Counted from the first letter of the stretch, positions 1 through 9,624 are shown. The stretch: DNA of 64,000 nt from Thermoanaerobacter uzonensis DSM 18761 (GCF_900129115.1 NZ_FQUR01000006.1:248001-312000), one strand, 5' to 3'. The notes: generated by a model from the letters alone, not told the origin. Numbers and translations: made by a program.

Positions 1-1
1 G

Positions 2-847
2 TTATTTGGTGACATGATATACGAAAAGACAGGAATACCCGTCAAAACAATTGAAATGGTTTCTACTCCTATGGTTTTAGAGGCAGCAAGAAAGGCAATC
101 CTTAACGCATCTTTAGAGGAAGTGTATGATGCAGTTGTCAATTTTAGTCCTTATGTGGGAAAAATCTATAAAGACAGCGTTAAATTTGAAGATTCTCTTA
201 AAAAGAATGTTATCATAACTGCTTGTATAACTGGTGAAGGGACAGCAGTTAAACTTAAATCAATACTTGAAAAAAACCTTGACTTAAAAGAGAAAGATAT
301 TCGTGTTATTCCAATTGAAATTGAAAATAAAAGAGAATTTAGAAGAAAACTACTCAACATCAAAGAAGAAAAAAATATTTTAGCTGTTGTAAGTGCTATA
401 AATCCAGAGGATGATTCTATATTGTATATTTCTACCTCAGATGTGTTTGATAATGATAAATTATCTGTATTGAAAAATAAAATTGAAGCTCTTTCGCAAA
501 TTGAGGTAATTGATAACATGAAGGAGGTCATAAGAGAAAATATAAAGATAGATTCAGAAAAGTATATATCTTCTTTTAAAAGATTTTACGCAGCTTTAAT
601 AAGAGAAGGAGTAAATTTAAATGAAGATATTACAATAGGATTAATACTTCATCTTGCTTGTGTAATTGAGCGTATATTACAAGGGAAACAATTAATACAC
701 ATTAAGGATACACAAGAATACATTAAGAATTATCCAAAAGAGTTTGATATTATAAAAAAAGTTATAAGGATTATCGAACAAGGATGTAGTGTAAAAATTT
801 CAGACGAAGAATGTGTAAATATGATGAAAATAATCTATTCACTTTAA
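2..847 (+). CDS. LevR-family sigma-54-dependent PTS regulator, C-terminal part (cut by window edge)
   Basis: The reading frame is open to the left edge, so only the last 282 or so codons are seen. The visible part matches the C-terminal half of LevR-type activators: the end of an EIIA-mannose-like domain, an EIIB-like segment introduced by an ACITGEGTA motif near position 210, and a final PRD (SSFKRFY...GLILHLACVIERIL) with a histidine suited to PTS phosphorylation. In this family the missing N-terminal part carries an AAA+ domain that remodels sigma-54 RNA polymerase. A good -24/-12 promoter lies 110 bp downstream, just before PTS genes, so it most likely activates that operon in response to sugar flux. 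The family assignment is strong; the inducer is unknown. Confidence 0.85.
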   Translation, partial: LFGDMIYEKTGIPVKTIEMVSTPMVLEAARKAILNASLEEVYDAVVNFSPYVGKIYKDSVKFEDSLKKNVIITACITGEGTAVKLKSILEKNLDLKEKDIRVIPIEIENKREFRRKLLNIKEEKNILAVVSAINPEDDSILYISTSDVFDNDKLSVLKNKIEALSQIEVIDNMKEVIRENIKIDSEKYISSFKRFYAALIREGVNLNEDITIGLILHLACVIERILQGKQLIHIKDTQEYIKNYPKEFDIIKKVIRIIEQGCSVKISDEECVNMMKIIYSL

Positions 848-863
848 TACACATATGTGTATT
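846..863. promoter_or_regulatory. Palindromic candidate upstream activator site
   Basis: AATACACATATGTGTATT is a perfect 18-bp palindrome that overlaps the stop codon of the regulator. ATACACAT recurs at 883-888 after a CGTTT/AAACG pair at 869-880. The block lies about 95-130 bp upstream of the sigma-54 promoter, the usual place for an enhancer bound by LevR-type activators. Function is inferred from position and symmetry. Confidence 0.55.
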
Positions 864-956
864 GAATACGTTTTTAAACGATACACATTGAAACGGGTTT
901 GATAAACATCGGCATTGAAGGAGGAAAAGAAGCAATCTTGTAGAAGCGATTACTAT

Positions 957-974
957 TTGGCATGAGCTTTGCAT
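957..974 (+). promoter_or_regulatory. Sigma-54 (-24/-12) promoter
   Basis: TTGGCATGAGCTTTGCAT matches the TGGCAC-N5-TTGCA consensus with one change. The invariant GG (959-960) and GC (971-972) are exactly 12 bp apart. It sits about 50 bp upstream of the PTS IIB start and directly downstream of a LevR-type activator gene, which supports sigma-54 control of this PTS operon. Confidence 0.85.
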
Positions 975-1020
975 ATATATCTTACTTGAAAGCAAATAGG
1001 ATGGGAGGTGAAAGAGTTAA

Positions 1021-1329
1021 ATGAAAATTATATTGGTTTGCTCTGCAGGTATGTCTACAAGTCTTTTAGTAAAACGAATGAATGACGCTGCTATTAGACG
1101 GGGCATAAATGTAGAAATCGAGGCTTTAGCTGAAGCAGATTTAAAAAAGAGCCTGGATAATGTAGATGTTATATTGCTAGGTCCACAAGTTAGATATTTA
1201 TTGAGCAAGATTAAAGAACTTGCAGAGCCAAAAGGAATCGCAGTTGACGTAATAGAAGCAACTTTATATGGAAAAGTTGATGGAGAAGGGGTACTAAATA
1301 AGGCATTAGGAATGGTAAAAAAACAATAG
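1021..1329 (+). CDS. PTS lactose/cellobiose-type EIIB
   Basis: A 102-residue phosphocarrier. The N-terminal P-loop-like motif ILVCSAGMSTSLLV holds the phosphorylated cysteine at residue 7, typical of the lactose/cellobiose/chitobiose PTS family, and the length is normal. It passes phosphate from EIIA (3872-4189) to sugar bound by EIIC (1357-2655). The ATG follows GGGAGGTG at a suitable distance. It is the first gene after the sigma-54 promoter. The actual sugar cannot be read from this subunit. Confidence 0.93.
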   Translation: MKIILVCSAGMSTSLLVKRMNDAAIRRGINVEIEALAEADLKKSLDNVDVILLGPQVRYLLSKIKELAEPKGIAVDVIEATLYGKVDGEGVLNKALGMVKKQ

Positions 1330-1356
1330 CTTAAAATTGAAATGGGAGGGAAGATA

Positions 1357-2655
1357 GTGAAAAAAGCAATGGAATTTTTGGAAAAATATTTTATCCCTGT
1401 AGCTGCTAGATTTGGTTCACAACGACATTTAGTTGCTATTAGAGATGGATTTGCAATGATAATGCCTCTTATTTTAGCCGGTGCTCTTGCTGTCTTAATC
1501 AATAATTTACCGATTCAAGCATACCAAAATTTAATGACAGGAATATTTGGTGAGTCGTGGAAAAGTTTTGGGGGAAATCTCTGGACCGGAACTTTTGCAG
1601 TAATGTCTATTATAATTGTCGTATCTATAAGTTATAATTTAGCCTTGTCTTATGGTTCAAATGGTATTGCAGCAGGTCTAGTTTCTTTTGCATCACTTCT
1701 TATGTTGTATACTCCTTCTTCAAAAGATTGGGCAATCCCCTTTGCTTTCTTAGGAGCACAAGGATTATTTGTGGCAATTATTGTAGCCTTGATTACAACA
1801 GAGATTTTTGTACGGCTATTGGGGAATCCAAAACTTGTGATAAAAATGCCTGAAGGTGTACCACCAGCTGTAGCTAAATCTTTTGCAGCGTTATTGCCAT
1901 CATTAATAGTATTATCTATATGGGCATTATTTAAGTCAATTACAGTAGCTATTGGTTTGACTGATATACATGAAGCTATATTTACTGCAATTCAAAAGCC
2001 ACTGATGGGTTTAGCTGATACTTTAGGCTCTGCAATTGTTGTAGCATTTATGATACATTTCTTATGGTTCTTTGGTTTACATGGAGCAAATATAATGGGA
2101 CCAATTTTAAATGCAGTGTATATCCCAGCAATTAACGATAATATAGCCGCTTTCCAAGCGGGAGCCCCTATCCCACATATTGTAACAATGCCATTCTTTG
2201 ATGCTTTTGTTCATATGGGAGGAGCAGGTACAACATTAGGATTAATATTAGCTATATATATAGCTTCTAAGAGGAAAGAAATGAGGAGTATGGCTAATTT
2301 GGGTATAGCTCCAGCATTATTCAATATAAATGAACCGATGATCTTTGGTATGCCTTTGGTTTTAAACCCAGTATTCTTTATACCTTTTGTGTTTACACCT
2401 GTGATTTTGACAATAATAAGTTATTTTGCTATTGCTAGTGGGCTTGTACCTAGGACTATAGCTATGATGCCTTGGACAACACCACCAGTAATTGGGGGGT
2501 TCTTAGTTACTGGTTCTATAAGAGGGGCTTTACTGGCCTTGTTTAATTTAATTGTAAGCATTATAATTTATTTGCCATTTGTATTAGTTGCAGAAAGAAT
2601 CGAAAACAGGAGAGAGAAAAAGGTGGAAAAAGAAGAAGCTTTAGCTGATAAATAA
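1357..2655 (+). CDS. PTS lactose/cellobiose-type EIIC permease
   Basis: A 432-residue polytopic membrane permease, typical in size and pattern for the lactose/cellobiose EIIC family. It has many hydrophobic helices, the HFLWFFGLHGANIMGP motif and the NINEPMIFGMPLVLNP sugar-site motif. An ATG exists at 1342, but GGGAGGG at 1344-1350 is clearly the ribosome site for GTG at 1357, so I chose GTG. It imports a disaccharide or oligosaccharide with phosphorylation by the IIB upstream. The MupG-type gene that follows suggests an amino-sugar disaccharide rather than cellobiose, but that is inference. Confidence 0.92.
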   Translation: MKKAMEFLEKYFIPVAARFGSQRHLVAIRDGFAMIMPLILAGALAVLINNLPIQAYQNLMTGIFGESWKSFGGNLWTGTFAVMSIIIVVSISYNLALSYGSNGIAAGLVSFASLLMLYTPSSKDWAIPFAFLGAQGLFVAIIVALITTEIFVRLLGNPKLVIKMPEGVPPAVAKSFAALLPSLIVLSIWALFKSITVAIGLTDIHEAIFTAIQKPLMGLADTLGSAIVVAFMIHFLWFFGLHGANIMGPILNAVYIPAINDNIAAFQAGAPIPHIVTMPFFDAFVHMGGAGTTLGLILAIYIASKRKEMRSMANLGIAPALFNINEPMIFGMPLVLNPVFFIPFVFTPVILTIISYFAIASGLVPRTIAMMPWTTPPVIGGFLVTGSIRGALLALFNLIVSIIIYLPFVLVAERIENRREKKVEKEEALADK

Positions 2656-2678
2656 TATCGAAAGGTATTTAACTATAA

Positions 2679-2722
2679 TTAAGGCATGATAAGCAGTTCA
2701 ATAAATGCTTATCATGCCTTAA
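2679..2722. repeat. 17-bp perfect inverted repeat between EIIC and mupG
   Basis: Arms 2679-2695 and 2706-2722 are exactly complementary and separated by 10 bases. The core of the left arm is AAGGCATGATAAGCA. No T-run follows on the plus strand, so it is not a classic terminator. It lies 23 bp after the EIIC stop and ends 12 bp before the mupG ribosome site, so it may stabilise or process the transcript, or be a protein-binding site. Confidence 0.8.
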
Positions 2723-2748
2723 ATAAAAATAGCAGGGGAGGTATACTG

Positions 2749-3837
2749 TTGAGAAAGTTAGGAGTATCAATATATATTAATAAAGATAGTACGGAAAAAA
2801 TATCAGAATATTTAAATTTAGCGTCAAAATATGGATTTAAAATAGTTTTTACAACATTAATTTCTGTTGAAGAAGAAAACTTTAAGGAGTATTATAAAAA
2901 ATTTATTTATTTAGTTAAGTATGCAAATAGTATTGGAATGGAAGTAATTGTTGATTTAGAGCCTAAGGTACTTAAAAGGCTTAACGTTTCTTATGATAAT
3001 TTGAACGAGTTTAAAAAGATGGGGCTATATGGCATAAGGCTTGATTTAGGGTATAGTGGTATAGAAGAGTCAATCATGACTTTTAATGACATGGGATTAA
3101 AAATAGTTGTTAATATGAGCAATGGAACTAAATATATTGAAAATATATTATCTTATATGCCTAATAAAGATAATATATTAGGCTGTCACAATTTTTACCC
3201 TCACAGATATACAGGATTAAGTTATGAACATTTTGAAAAATGCTGTAGGCAATTTAAAAAATTAGGTATAACAACAGCAGCTTTTATAAGTTCAAATGAT
3301 GCTACATTTGGTCCGTGGCCTATAACAGAAGGATTGTGTACTCTGGAGATGCATAGAGACCTTCCTATAGAATTACAGGCAAAACATTTATTTGCTACTG
3401 ACCTTATAGATTATGTGATTATTGGCAATGCTTATGCTTCAGAGAATGAATTAAAAAAATTAAGTAACTTAAATAAACATAAGTTGGAATTTAAAGTTCA
3501 TTTAGCAGAGAATATTACGGACGTTGATAAAAAAATAGTTTTAAAAGAATTCCACTTTGTAAGGGGTGATGTATCAGAATATGTTGTAAGGTCTACACAA
3601 AGCAGAATTAAATATAAGGGGCATAAATTTTTACCTTATAATACTTTTGATATAAAAAGAGGAGATATTTTGATAGATAATTATTTATATCAAAATTATG
3701 CTGGAGAGCTTCAAATTGCTTTGAAAGATATAAAAAATAGCGGGAAAACAAATGTTGTTGGAAAGATTGATGAAAGTGAGCTGTTTTTATTAGAATATCT
3801 TAAACCATGGAAAAAATTTGGTTTTGTACAAGCATAG
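2749..3837 (+). CDS. mupG: MupG/DUF871-family 6-phospho-glycosidase
   Basis: A 362-residue protein of the DUF871 family: an N-terminal TIM-barrel segment (MRKLGVSIYINKDS, then IVDLEPK, GIRLDLGYSG, CHNFYPHRYTGL) and a small C-terminal beta domain (KRGDILIDN). The characterised member, MupG of Staphylococcus, cleaves MurNAc-6-phosphate-GlcNAc inside the cell. An upstream ATG at 2686 lies in the hairpin; TTG at 2749 follows AGGGGAGG by 7 bases and gives the usual N-terminus. It sits between EIIC and EIIA of one PTS operon, so its substrate is probably the phosphosugar that this PTS delivers. No murQ-type etherase is seen nearby. Family is secure, substrate inferred. Confidence 0.85.
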   Translation: MRKLGVSIYINKDSTEKISEYLNLASKYGFKIVFTTLISVEEENFKEYYKKFIYLVKYANSIGMEVIVDLEPKVLKRLNVSYDNLNEFKKMGLYGIRLDLGYSGIEESIMTFNDMGLKIVVNMSNGTKYIENILSYMPNKDNILGCHNFYPHRYTGLSYEHFEKCCRQFKKLGITTAAFISSNDATFGPWPITEGLCTLEMHRDLPIELQAKHLFATDLIDYVIIGNAYASENELKKLSNLNKHKLEFKVHLAENITDVDKKIVLKEFHFVRGDVSEYVVRSTQSRIKYKGHKFLPYNTFDIKRGDILIDNYLYQNYAGELQIALKDIKNSGKTNVVGKIDESELFLLEYLKPWKKFGFVQA

Positions 3838-3871
3838 CAATTCATACTAATACATGGTAGGAGGATTTTAG

Positions 3872-4189
3872 ATGAATATAGAGGAAATAGTATTTCAAAT
3901 TATCTTAAATGCAGGAAACGCTAAAAGTAATGCTTTTGATGCATTAAAGCATGCTAAAAAATATGATTTTAAAATGGCAGAAAAGTGTTTAAATAAGGCA
4001 GAAGATGAAATTATAAAAGCACATAAAATACAGACTAGTATGTTGCAGAAAGAAGCAGAGGGTGAAAGACAAGAAGCTACACTTCTTTTGATGCATGCAG
4101 AAGATCATTTAATGAGCGCAATTTTGGCGAAGGAATTAATTGCAGAAATGATTGAGTTGTACAAGCTTATATATCAAAATAAGGAATAA
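3872..4189 (+). CDS. PTS lactose/cellobiose-type EIIA
   Basis: A 105-residue, all-helical phosphocarrier. The signature LLLMHAEDHLM near the C-terminus has the likely phosphorylated histidine at residue 75 and a second at 79. It takes phosphate from HPr and gives it to the EIIB at 1021. It completes a full IIB-IIC-IIA set, with the MupG-type gene inserted before it. ATG follows GGAGG. Length and motif are normal for the family. Confidence 0.93.
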   Translation: MNIEEIVFQIILNAGNAKSNAFDALKHAKKYDFKMAEKCLNKAEDEIIKAHKIQTSMLQKEAEGERQEATLLLMHAEDHLMSAILAKELIAEMIELYKLIYQNKE

Positions 4190-4373
4190 GGATACAAGTC
4201 AAATTATAATAGTTCCTCTTCTGAGTATAAGATAAATCTTTCAAGTTAGCATATCTTTTAAAACTGTTATAAAGTTATAGAAAGCTTCTTTTTTAACCAT
4301 CTACGATACTCCTACAATAGCCTCCTTGTGCATAAAATAGGAAACTTAAAAAAGATTTTGTCATGCTCTGTAC
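4190..4373. other. AT-rich non-coding spacer
   Basis: Part of the 331-bp gap between the PTS operon and mtlA. I see no convincing gene, promoter or hairpin in this first part; the second part holds the terminator, operator and promoter listed next. Confidence 0.6.
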
Positions 4374-4403
4374 AACCGGTCCTTTTTCACCGGTTATTTT
4401 TTT
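4374..4403 (+). terminator. Rho-independent terminator
   Basis: AACCGGT (4374-4380) and ACCGGTT (4389-4395) form a 7-bp stem with an 8-base loop, followed by A and seven T (4397-4403). It would end the upstream PTS operon and insulate mtlA. Confidence 0.75.
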
Positions 4404-4411
4404 ATTTTCAA

Positions 4412-4438
4412 TTTTGTCAAAGAAAACGAATGACAAAA
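4412..4438. promoter_or_regulatory. Candidate MtlR activator site
   Basis: TTTTGTCA and TGACAAAA are exact inverted half-sites separated by 11 bp, ending 15 bp before the -35 box of the mtlA promoter. This is the usual place for an activator. MtlR, encoded in the same operon, is the obvious candidate. The assignment is inference. Confidence 0.6.
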
Positions 4439-4453
4439 CTGATTTTCTTTAAA

Positions 4454-4482
4454 TTGCATAAATGCATATAGGGGTTTACAAT
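4454..4482 (+). promoter_or_regulatory. Sigma-A promoter of the mannitol operon
   Basis: TTGCAT, a 17-bp spacer and TACAAT form a good vegetative-type promoter about 40 bp upstream of the mtlA start. The imperfect -35 box fits a promoter that needs the activator site just upstream. Confidence 0.7.
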
Positions 4483-4520
4483 AATTATAGAAGAATAAAT
4501 GCAAGAAGGAGGTAAAATTT

Positions 4521-5957
4521 ATGCAAAACACTAATGCTTTCATAACTGGCGGCGGAAGTGTAAAAGCGAAGTTGCAAAGGCTTGGTGGTTTCTTGGCTGG
4601 CATGGTAATACCTAACATTGGTGCTTTCATAGCATGGGGACTTATTACTGCTTTCTTTATTCCAACAGGGTGGATTCCAAATGAACATTTGGCTAAACTT
4701 GTTGGACCTATGATAACGTATCTTTTACCAATTTTAATTGGCTATACTGGTGGTAGGCTTGTATACGATATAAGAGGTGGAGTAGTTGGTGCTATTGCAA
4801 CAGCAGGTATTATAATCGGTTCATCTATACCGATGTTTCTAGGTGCTATGCTGATGGGGCCTTTGGGAGGCTATGTCATTAAAAAATTTGACGAGCTTGT
4901 AGAGGGAAAAATCCCAGCAGGTTTTGAAATGCTTGTCAACAATTTCTCAGCAGGCATTTTAGGTGGTTTATTAGCAATTTTAGCATTTCTTTTCATTGAA
5001 CCAGTGGTAAATGGAATTTCAGTAGGATTAGGTGCAGCAGCTCAATGGGTTACAAACAAAGGCTTATTACCTTTAATAGCAATTTTTATAGAACCAGGGA
5101 AGATATTGTTTTTAAATAACGCTATTAACCATGGTATATTAGCTCCTCTTGGAGTAGCACAAGTTAAAGAACTTGGAAAGTCAATATTCTTCTTGCTAGA
5201 GACAGATCCAGGTCCAGGTTTGGGGGTTTTACTGGCATATTGGTTCTTTGGGAAAGGCGATGCAAAACAATCAGCTCCAGGTGCTATCATAATACACTTC
5301 TTTGGCGGAATACATGAAATATATTTCCCCTATGTTTTAATGAATCCCTCACTACTCTTAGCGGTTATAGGCGGTGGAATGGCTGCAGATGCGACATTTG
5401 TTTTGACAAAAGCGGGTTTGGTAGCTACACCTTCACCTGGTAGTATATTTGCAGAGATAGCTATGGCACCAAAAGGCGGATTACTTCCTGTACTTGCAGG
5501 TATTACAGTTGGAGCAGTTGTATCTTTCCTTATAGCATCAGTGATTGTTAAGAGAGCTAGTGAAGAGAGTATGTCTGCCGAAAGTATGACCTTTGCACGT
5601 TCAGTAGTCAGTGGACTCAAAGCGCAAAGCAAAGGACAAAAAGTTGAAGAAGTAAAGCCTAGTGTACAAAAAATAGAAGGTATGCCTAAAATGATTGTTT
5701 TTGCTTGCGATGCTGGTATGGGTTCGTCAGCGATGGGAGAAACTATTTTAAAGAAAAAATTAAAAGAAGCAGGATTGGATATTGTAGTTAAGCATTCTGC
5801 TGTAAATCAAATACCAAAAGAGGCCGATGTTGTATTTACACAGGAAAACCTTGCAGAAAGAGCTTCTCAAGTTGTGCCAAATGCTAAAATTGTAACGGTC
5901 AAAAACTTTTTAGACAATACAGTCTATGATGAATTTGTAAAGAACCTTAAAAAATAA
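4521..5957 (+). CDS. mtlA: PTS mannitol-specific EIICB
   Basis: A 478-residue mannitol permease. Residues about 15-345 form the membrane EIIC domain ([20 protein letters not shown], then [16 protein letters not shown] and [13 protein letters not shown], all typical of MtlA). Residues about 385-478 are the cytosolic EIIB domain with the phosphorylated Cys396 in [13 protein letters not shown]. Length and domain order match EIICB forms whose EIIA is separate, and mtlF follows in the operon. It imports mannitol as mannitol-1-phosphate. ATG follows AGGAGG closely. Confidence 0.97.
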   Translation: MQNTNAFITGGGSVKAKLQRLGGFLAGMVIPNIGAFIAWGLITAFFIPTGWIPNEHLAKLVGPMITYLLPILIGYTGGRLVYDIRGGVVGAIATAGIIIGSSIPMFLGAMLMGPLGGYVIKKFDELVEGKIPAGFEMLVNNFSAGILGGLLAILAFLFIEPVVNGISVGLGAAAQWVTNKGLLPLIAIFIEPGKILFLNNAINHGILAPLGVAQVKELGKSIFFLLETDPGPGLGVLLAYWFFGKGDAKQSAPGAIIIHFFGGIHEIYFPYVLMNPSLLLAVIGGGMAADATFVLTKAGLVATPSPGSIFAEIAMAPKGGLLPVLAGITVGAVVSFLIASVIVKRASEESMSAESMTFARSVVSGLKAQSKGQKVEEVKPSVQKIEGMPKMIVFACDAGMGSSAMGETILKKKLKEAGLDIVVKHSAVNQIPKEADVVFTQENLAERASQVVPNAKIVTVKNFLDNTVYDEFVKNLKK

Positions 5958-5980
5958 AATAAAAATTTATGGTGAAGGGT

Positions 5981-8023
5981 ATGGAAGATCTAACTGTAAG
6001 ACAAAAATTTATATTAAAAACTTTGATAGAGAAAGGTCCTTCTAATATAGAGGACCTTTCCAAGCTTATGGATGTAAGTGGAAGAACTATTATGAGAGAA
6101 ATAGCCTCTATAAACAATAATTTAAAAAAATATAAAGCTGTTATTATAGAGGACAATGGACAAATCATATTAAAAGGAGAGGAAGAAGCGTTAGATAAAA
6201 TCCATGCTTCTTTAGGCGCCATTCCTCTCCAATGGCTTTTAACTCCAGAGCAAAGGCAAATATTGATGACAATACAATTGTTACTTTCAAAGGAACCCAT
6301 AAAAGCTGCTTATTTTAGTTATCAATTTAATGTTGTAGAAGGAACTATAAGTCTCTATCTAGACAAAATAGAGGAATGGCTGAAAATGAGAAATTTATCT
6401 CTTATCAGAAGAAGAGGTTATGGGATTAAAGTAGAAGGAAGTGAATTAGATAAAAGAAATGCAATTGTGGAGCTGTTTTATAACTATAAACCCATAGAAG
6501 AACTTTTAGCTTTTGTCTATAATGATGAAAAAGACAAATATGTATACACATTTTTTAGTACAGTTTTTGACAATGAGTTAGTTCAATTAGTGAAAAGAAT
6601 TGCACAACAAATTAAGAATGTTATACATGGTAACTTATCCGACTTAAATTACTTTGGGATGTTTGTACATTTACTTGTTTCTATTTACAGAACAAAAATA
6701 GACAAGCCAATACAGCTTAACGATGAATTTGTAAAAGACATTTTACTTTCTAATGAATTTATTTTCATGAAAGATGTAGAGAAAATATTGAAAGAAAATG
6801 AGGTATATTTGCCAGATGCTGAATTGGCATATTTGGCCCTTCATTTAAGCCCCAAAAAATACGTCTATAAACAAAATAGATTTGAAGAACTTGGTATTTC
6901 TTTACAAGATTTATCAAAAGAGGTTGTGGAAGAAGTTTCTCGACTTTTAAATATAAAGATAAATTATGACGAACAACTTATTGTAGGGCTGTCACAGCAT
7001 TTTGAACCTGCTCTTTATAGATTGACAATGGGACTTCAGACTACCAATCCATTAGTAGAAGAAATTAAAAATTACTATGGTGATTTGTTTAAAGCAGTAA
7101 ATAAAGCTTGCAAGTTAATTTTTTCTAAATATAATCTCATGATACCTGAAGAAGAGATTGGCTATATTACAATGCATATTGGAGCTGCAATTGAAAGACA
7201 GCAAGCTTTATCAAAAAAATTGAGTGTTTTTGTTATATGTCCGAATGGGATTGGCACGGCGAGAATATTATCAGCTAAATTAAAAGCTCTTTTTAGAGAA
7301 ATTGATGCTATTGACATTGGGGCAATATGGGAGTATAAGAAAAAAGGTGATAATTATGACCTAATAATTTCTACAGTAAAGCTTGAAGATTTAAAAGATA
7401 ATGTAATTGTGGTATCGCCTTTTTTGACAGAAGAAGATATTAAAAAGGTAGAAGAGTTTATAGAGAAATATGTAGTCAAGAAAGAAAAAGAATTGCCAGG
7501 AAATTTTCCGATGGTGGTGAGAAGACAAAACTTTGAAATAGCAGATGAAATACTTCGAAATTTGCAATTAAAATACGTGGAAGCAAAAACTATTGCAGAT
7601 TTAATAAAATTCATAGCAAAAGATTTATATGATTTAATGCTTACTGAAGATGCAAAAGAAATAGAAGAGCTAATCTTTAAAAGGGAAGCCATGGGCAATG
7701 TTGTCATACCAAACGCCCACATTGCTTTAATTCATACAAGAAGTGACAAAATGGTAATGCCTTTTGTCGGCGTCTATAAACTAAAAACTCCATTAAAGAT
7801 GAGAAGTGCTGGTTTTTCTTATGAAGAAGTAGATACTTTTCTTGTGATGTTAGCAAGGAAAACAGAAAGCAGTGAGATATTAGAGATGTTAGGTAAAATA
7901 AGTATTTCGCTTATAGAGGATAAAGCTTTTAATGAAATATTGAGGTTTGGCGATATCAAAGATATTAGAAATAGCTTAGTTAAAATACTAAATGATACAC
8001 AGGAGGCTTTGGAGGATGAATAA
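5981..8023 (+). CDS. mtlR: Mannitol operon activator MtlR
   Basis: A 680-residue PRD regulator in the expected order: N-terminal HTH (LTVRQKFILKTLIEKGPSNIEDLSKLMDVSGRTIMREI), a second HTH-like region, PRD1 about 180-290, PRD2 about 300-405, an EIIB-like domain (about 405-500, FVICPNGIGTARILSAKL with a cysteine) and a C-terminal EIIA-mannitol-like domain containing PNAHIALIHTRSD. In Bacilli such proteins activate the mtl promoter and are tuned by PTS phosphorylation. ATG 5981 fits GGTGAAGG better than ATG 5969. It lies between mtlA and mtlF, as in Geobacillus. Confidence 0.92.
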   Translation: MEDLTVRQKFILKTLIEKGPSNIEDLSKLMDVSGRTIMREIASINNNLKKYKAVIIEDNGQIILKGEEEALDKIHASLGAIPLQWLLTPEQRQILMTIQLLLSKEPIKAAYFSYQFNVVEGTISLYLDKIEEWLKMRNLSLIRRRGYGIKVEGSELDKRNAIVELFYNYKPIEELLAFVYNDEKDKYVYTFFSTVFDNELVQLVKRIAQQIKNVIHGNLSDLNYFGMFVHLLVSIYRTKIDKPIQLNDEFVKDILLSNEFIFMKDVEKILKENEVYLPDAELAYLALHLSPKKYVYKQNRFEELGISLQDLSKEVVEEVSRLLNIKINYDEQLIVGLSQHFEPALYRLTMGLQTTNPLVEEIKNYYGDLFKAVNKACKLIFSKYNLMIPEEEIGYITMHIGAAIERQQALSKKLSVFVICPNGIGTARILSAKLKALFREIDAIDIGAIWEYKKKGDNYDLIISTVKLEDLKDNVIVVSPFLTEEDIKKVEEFIEKYVVKKEKELPGNFPMVVRRQNFEIADEILRNLQLKYVEAKTIADLIKFIAKDLYDLMLTEDAKEIEELIFKREAMGNVVIPNAHIALIHTRSDKMVMPFVGVYKLKTPLKMRSAGFSYEEVDTFLVMLARKTESSEILEMLGKISISLIEDKAFNEILRFGDIKDIRNSLVKILNDTQEALEDE

Positions 8024-8456
8024 AGAAATACTAAACGAAAATAATATTGTATTAGATGTGCCATCAGAGTCTAAAATACAAGCTATTGAAAGAGTAGGGA
8101 ATTTGCTTTTTAAAAATGGCTATGTTGAAAAAGAATATATAGAAGGTATGAAGAAAAGAGAAGAAGATGTAACGACTTATATAGGTAATGGTATTGCTAT
8201 TCCTCACGGTGTTTCTGAGTATGTAAAATATATAAAAAAATCTGGAATAGTTATAGCGCAATATCCTAAAGGAGTAGATTTTGGAGATGGAAATATTGCC
8301 TATATTGTCATAGGAATTGCAGGCAAGGGAGATGAACATTTAGAGATATTATCAAAAATAGCTCTTACCTGCCAGTATGAAGAAAATGTCGAGAAATTGA
8401 AAAAGGCAAGGACAAAACAAGAAATAATAGAAATACTTCAAAAAGGTGATGAATAA
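8016..8456 (+). CDS. mtlF: PTS mannitol-specific EIIA
   Basis: A 146-residue EIIA of the fructose/mannitol family. The active-site histidine is residue 64 in [12 protein letters not shown], and the C-terminal [14 protein letters not shown] motif is typical. It phosphorylates the EIIB part of MtlA. The start is ATG 8016 after AGGAGG (8001-8006), inside the end of mtlR with an 8-bp overlap, which implies translational coupling. Confidence 0.95.
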   Translation: MNKEILNENNIVLDVPSESKIQAIERVGNLLFKNGYVEKEYIEGMKKREEDVTTYIGNGIAIPHGVSEYVKYIKKSGIVIAQYPKGVDFGDGNIAYIVIGIAGKGDEHLEILSKIALTCQYEENVEKLKKARTKQEIIEILQKGDE

Positions 8457-8457
8457 C

Positions 8458-9624
8458 ATGTTAAAAGCGGTTCATTTTGGAGCAGGGAATATAGGCAGAG
8501 GATTTATTGGATATTTGTTATATAAGTCTGGATATGAAATAACTTTTGTTGATATATCAAAAGAATTAGTAGAAAGCATAAATAATTATAAAAGTTATAA
8601 TGTGATTATTTTAAAAGATAATGTGGAAAAGGAAGAAGTAAAAGATATCAAAGCTATTCATATCGAAGATGAAGAAAATCTATCTAAAGCTATTGTAGAT
8701 GCAGATATAATTACGACTTCAGTAGGAGCTAATAATCTTAAGAACATAGGGGAAAAATTAAGAAATTATTTAAAGGTAAGAAAAGCTAACATTGATAAAC
8801 CTTTGAATATAATGGCATGCGAAAATGCACTGTTTGCAACAAATATACTAAAAAATAGTATATTGGAAAAAGAGGATAAAGATTTTATTGAGTACGTAAA
8901 TCGAAAAATTGGTTTTCCTAATACGGCTGTGGACAGGATAGTACCGAATGTAGATATAAAGAAAGAACTGCCAATAGATGTAGCAGTGGAAGATTTTTAT
9001 GAATGGGATATTGAGAAAAAAGCAATTATTGGGGATTTAAATATCAAAGGGGCGGAACTGGTTGATGACCTTGAACCTTATATAGAGAGAAAATTATTTT
9101 TATTAAATGGAGCCCATGCTACCACTGCATATTTAGGATATTTAAAAGGGTATAAATATATATATGAAGCGATTGAGGATGATTTTATAAGAAATGTGGT
9201 GTCTGGAATGCAAGAAGAAGCTTCTCTTGCGCTTTCTAAAAGGCACAATATAAAAATTGATAATTTAAGAGAATATTCAATTAAGGTAATAAAAAGGTTT
9301 AAAAACTCCTATTTAGAAGACGAAGTTGTAAGAGTAGGAAGAGAACCTACAAGGAAATTGTCTGTAAATGACCGGTTAATGATGCCTGCCAAACTTTGTT
9401 ATGAAAATGGAGTTATGCCCAAATTTATACTATACGGTATAGCTGCAGGGTTTTTGTTTGATTATAAAGAGGACCCTCAAGCTTGTAAAATTCAAGATGA
9501 TATTAAAAATTTCGGCTTAGAAAAAACAATAAGCAAAATTACAGGTTTAGAAGAAAATAGTGATTTATTACATGAAATTGTAAAAAAGTATAAAGAATTA
9601 AAAGAAACTTTTAAAAAAAGATGA
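8458..9624 (+). CDS. mtlD: Mannitol-1-phosphate 5-dehydrogenase
   Basis: A 388-residue dehydrogenase that oxidises mannitol-1-phosphate to fructose-6-phosphate with NAD. The N-terminal Rossmann motif [14 protein letters not shown] is diagnostic, as are NTAVDRIVP and the catalytic region [17 protein letters not shown] with lysine and histidine residues of the long-chain mannitol dehydrogenase family. ATG 8458 lies two bases after the mtlF stop and 7 bases after AAAGGTGAT. It is the last gene of the mtl operon and is followed at once by a terminator. Confidence 0.97.
   Translation: MLKAVHFGAGNIGRGFIGYLLYKSGYEITFVDISKELVESINNYKSYNVIILKDNVEKEEVKDIKAIHIEDEENLSKAIVDADIITTSVGANNLKNIGEKLRNYLKVRKANIDKPLNIMACENALFATNILKNSILEKEDKDFIEYVNRKIGFPNTAVDRIVPNVDIKKELPIDVAVEDFYEWDIEKKAIIGDLNIKGAELVDDLEPYIERKLFLLNGAHATTAYLGYLKGYKYIYEAIEDDFIRNVVSGMQEEASLALSKRHNIKIDNLREYSIKVIKRFKNSYLEDEVVRVGREPTRKLSVNDRLMMPAKLCYENGVMPKFILYGIAAGFLFDYKEDPQACKIQDDIKNFGLEKTISKITGLEENSDLLHEIVKKYKELKETFKKR

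Noticed and set aside
8064-8339. Minus-strand frame of 91 codons inside mtlF
   Set aside because: It is antisense to a well-supported gene, lacks a ribosome site and has an implausible Phe/Tyr/Ile-rich composition.
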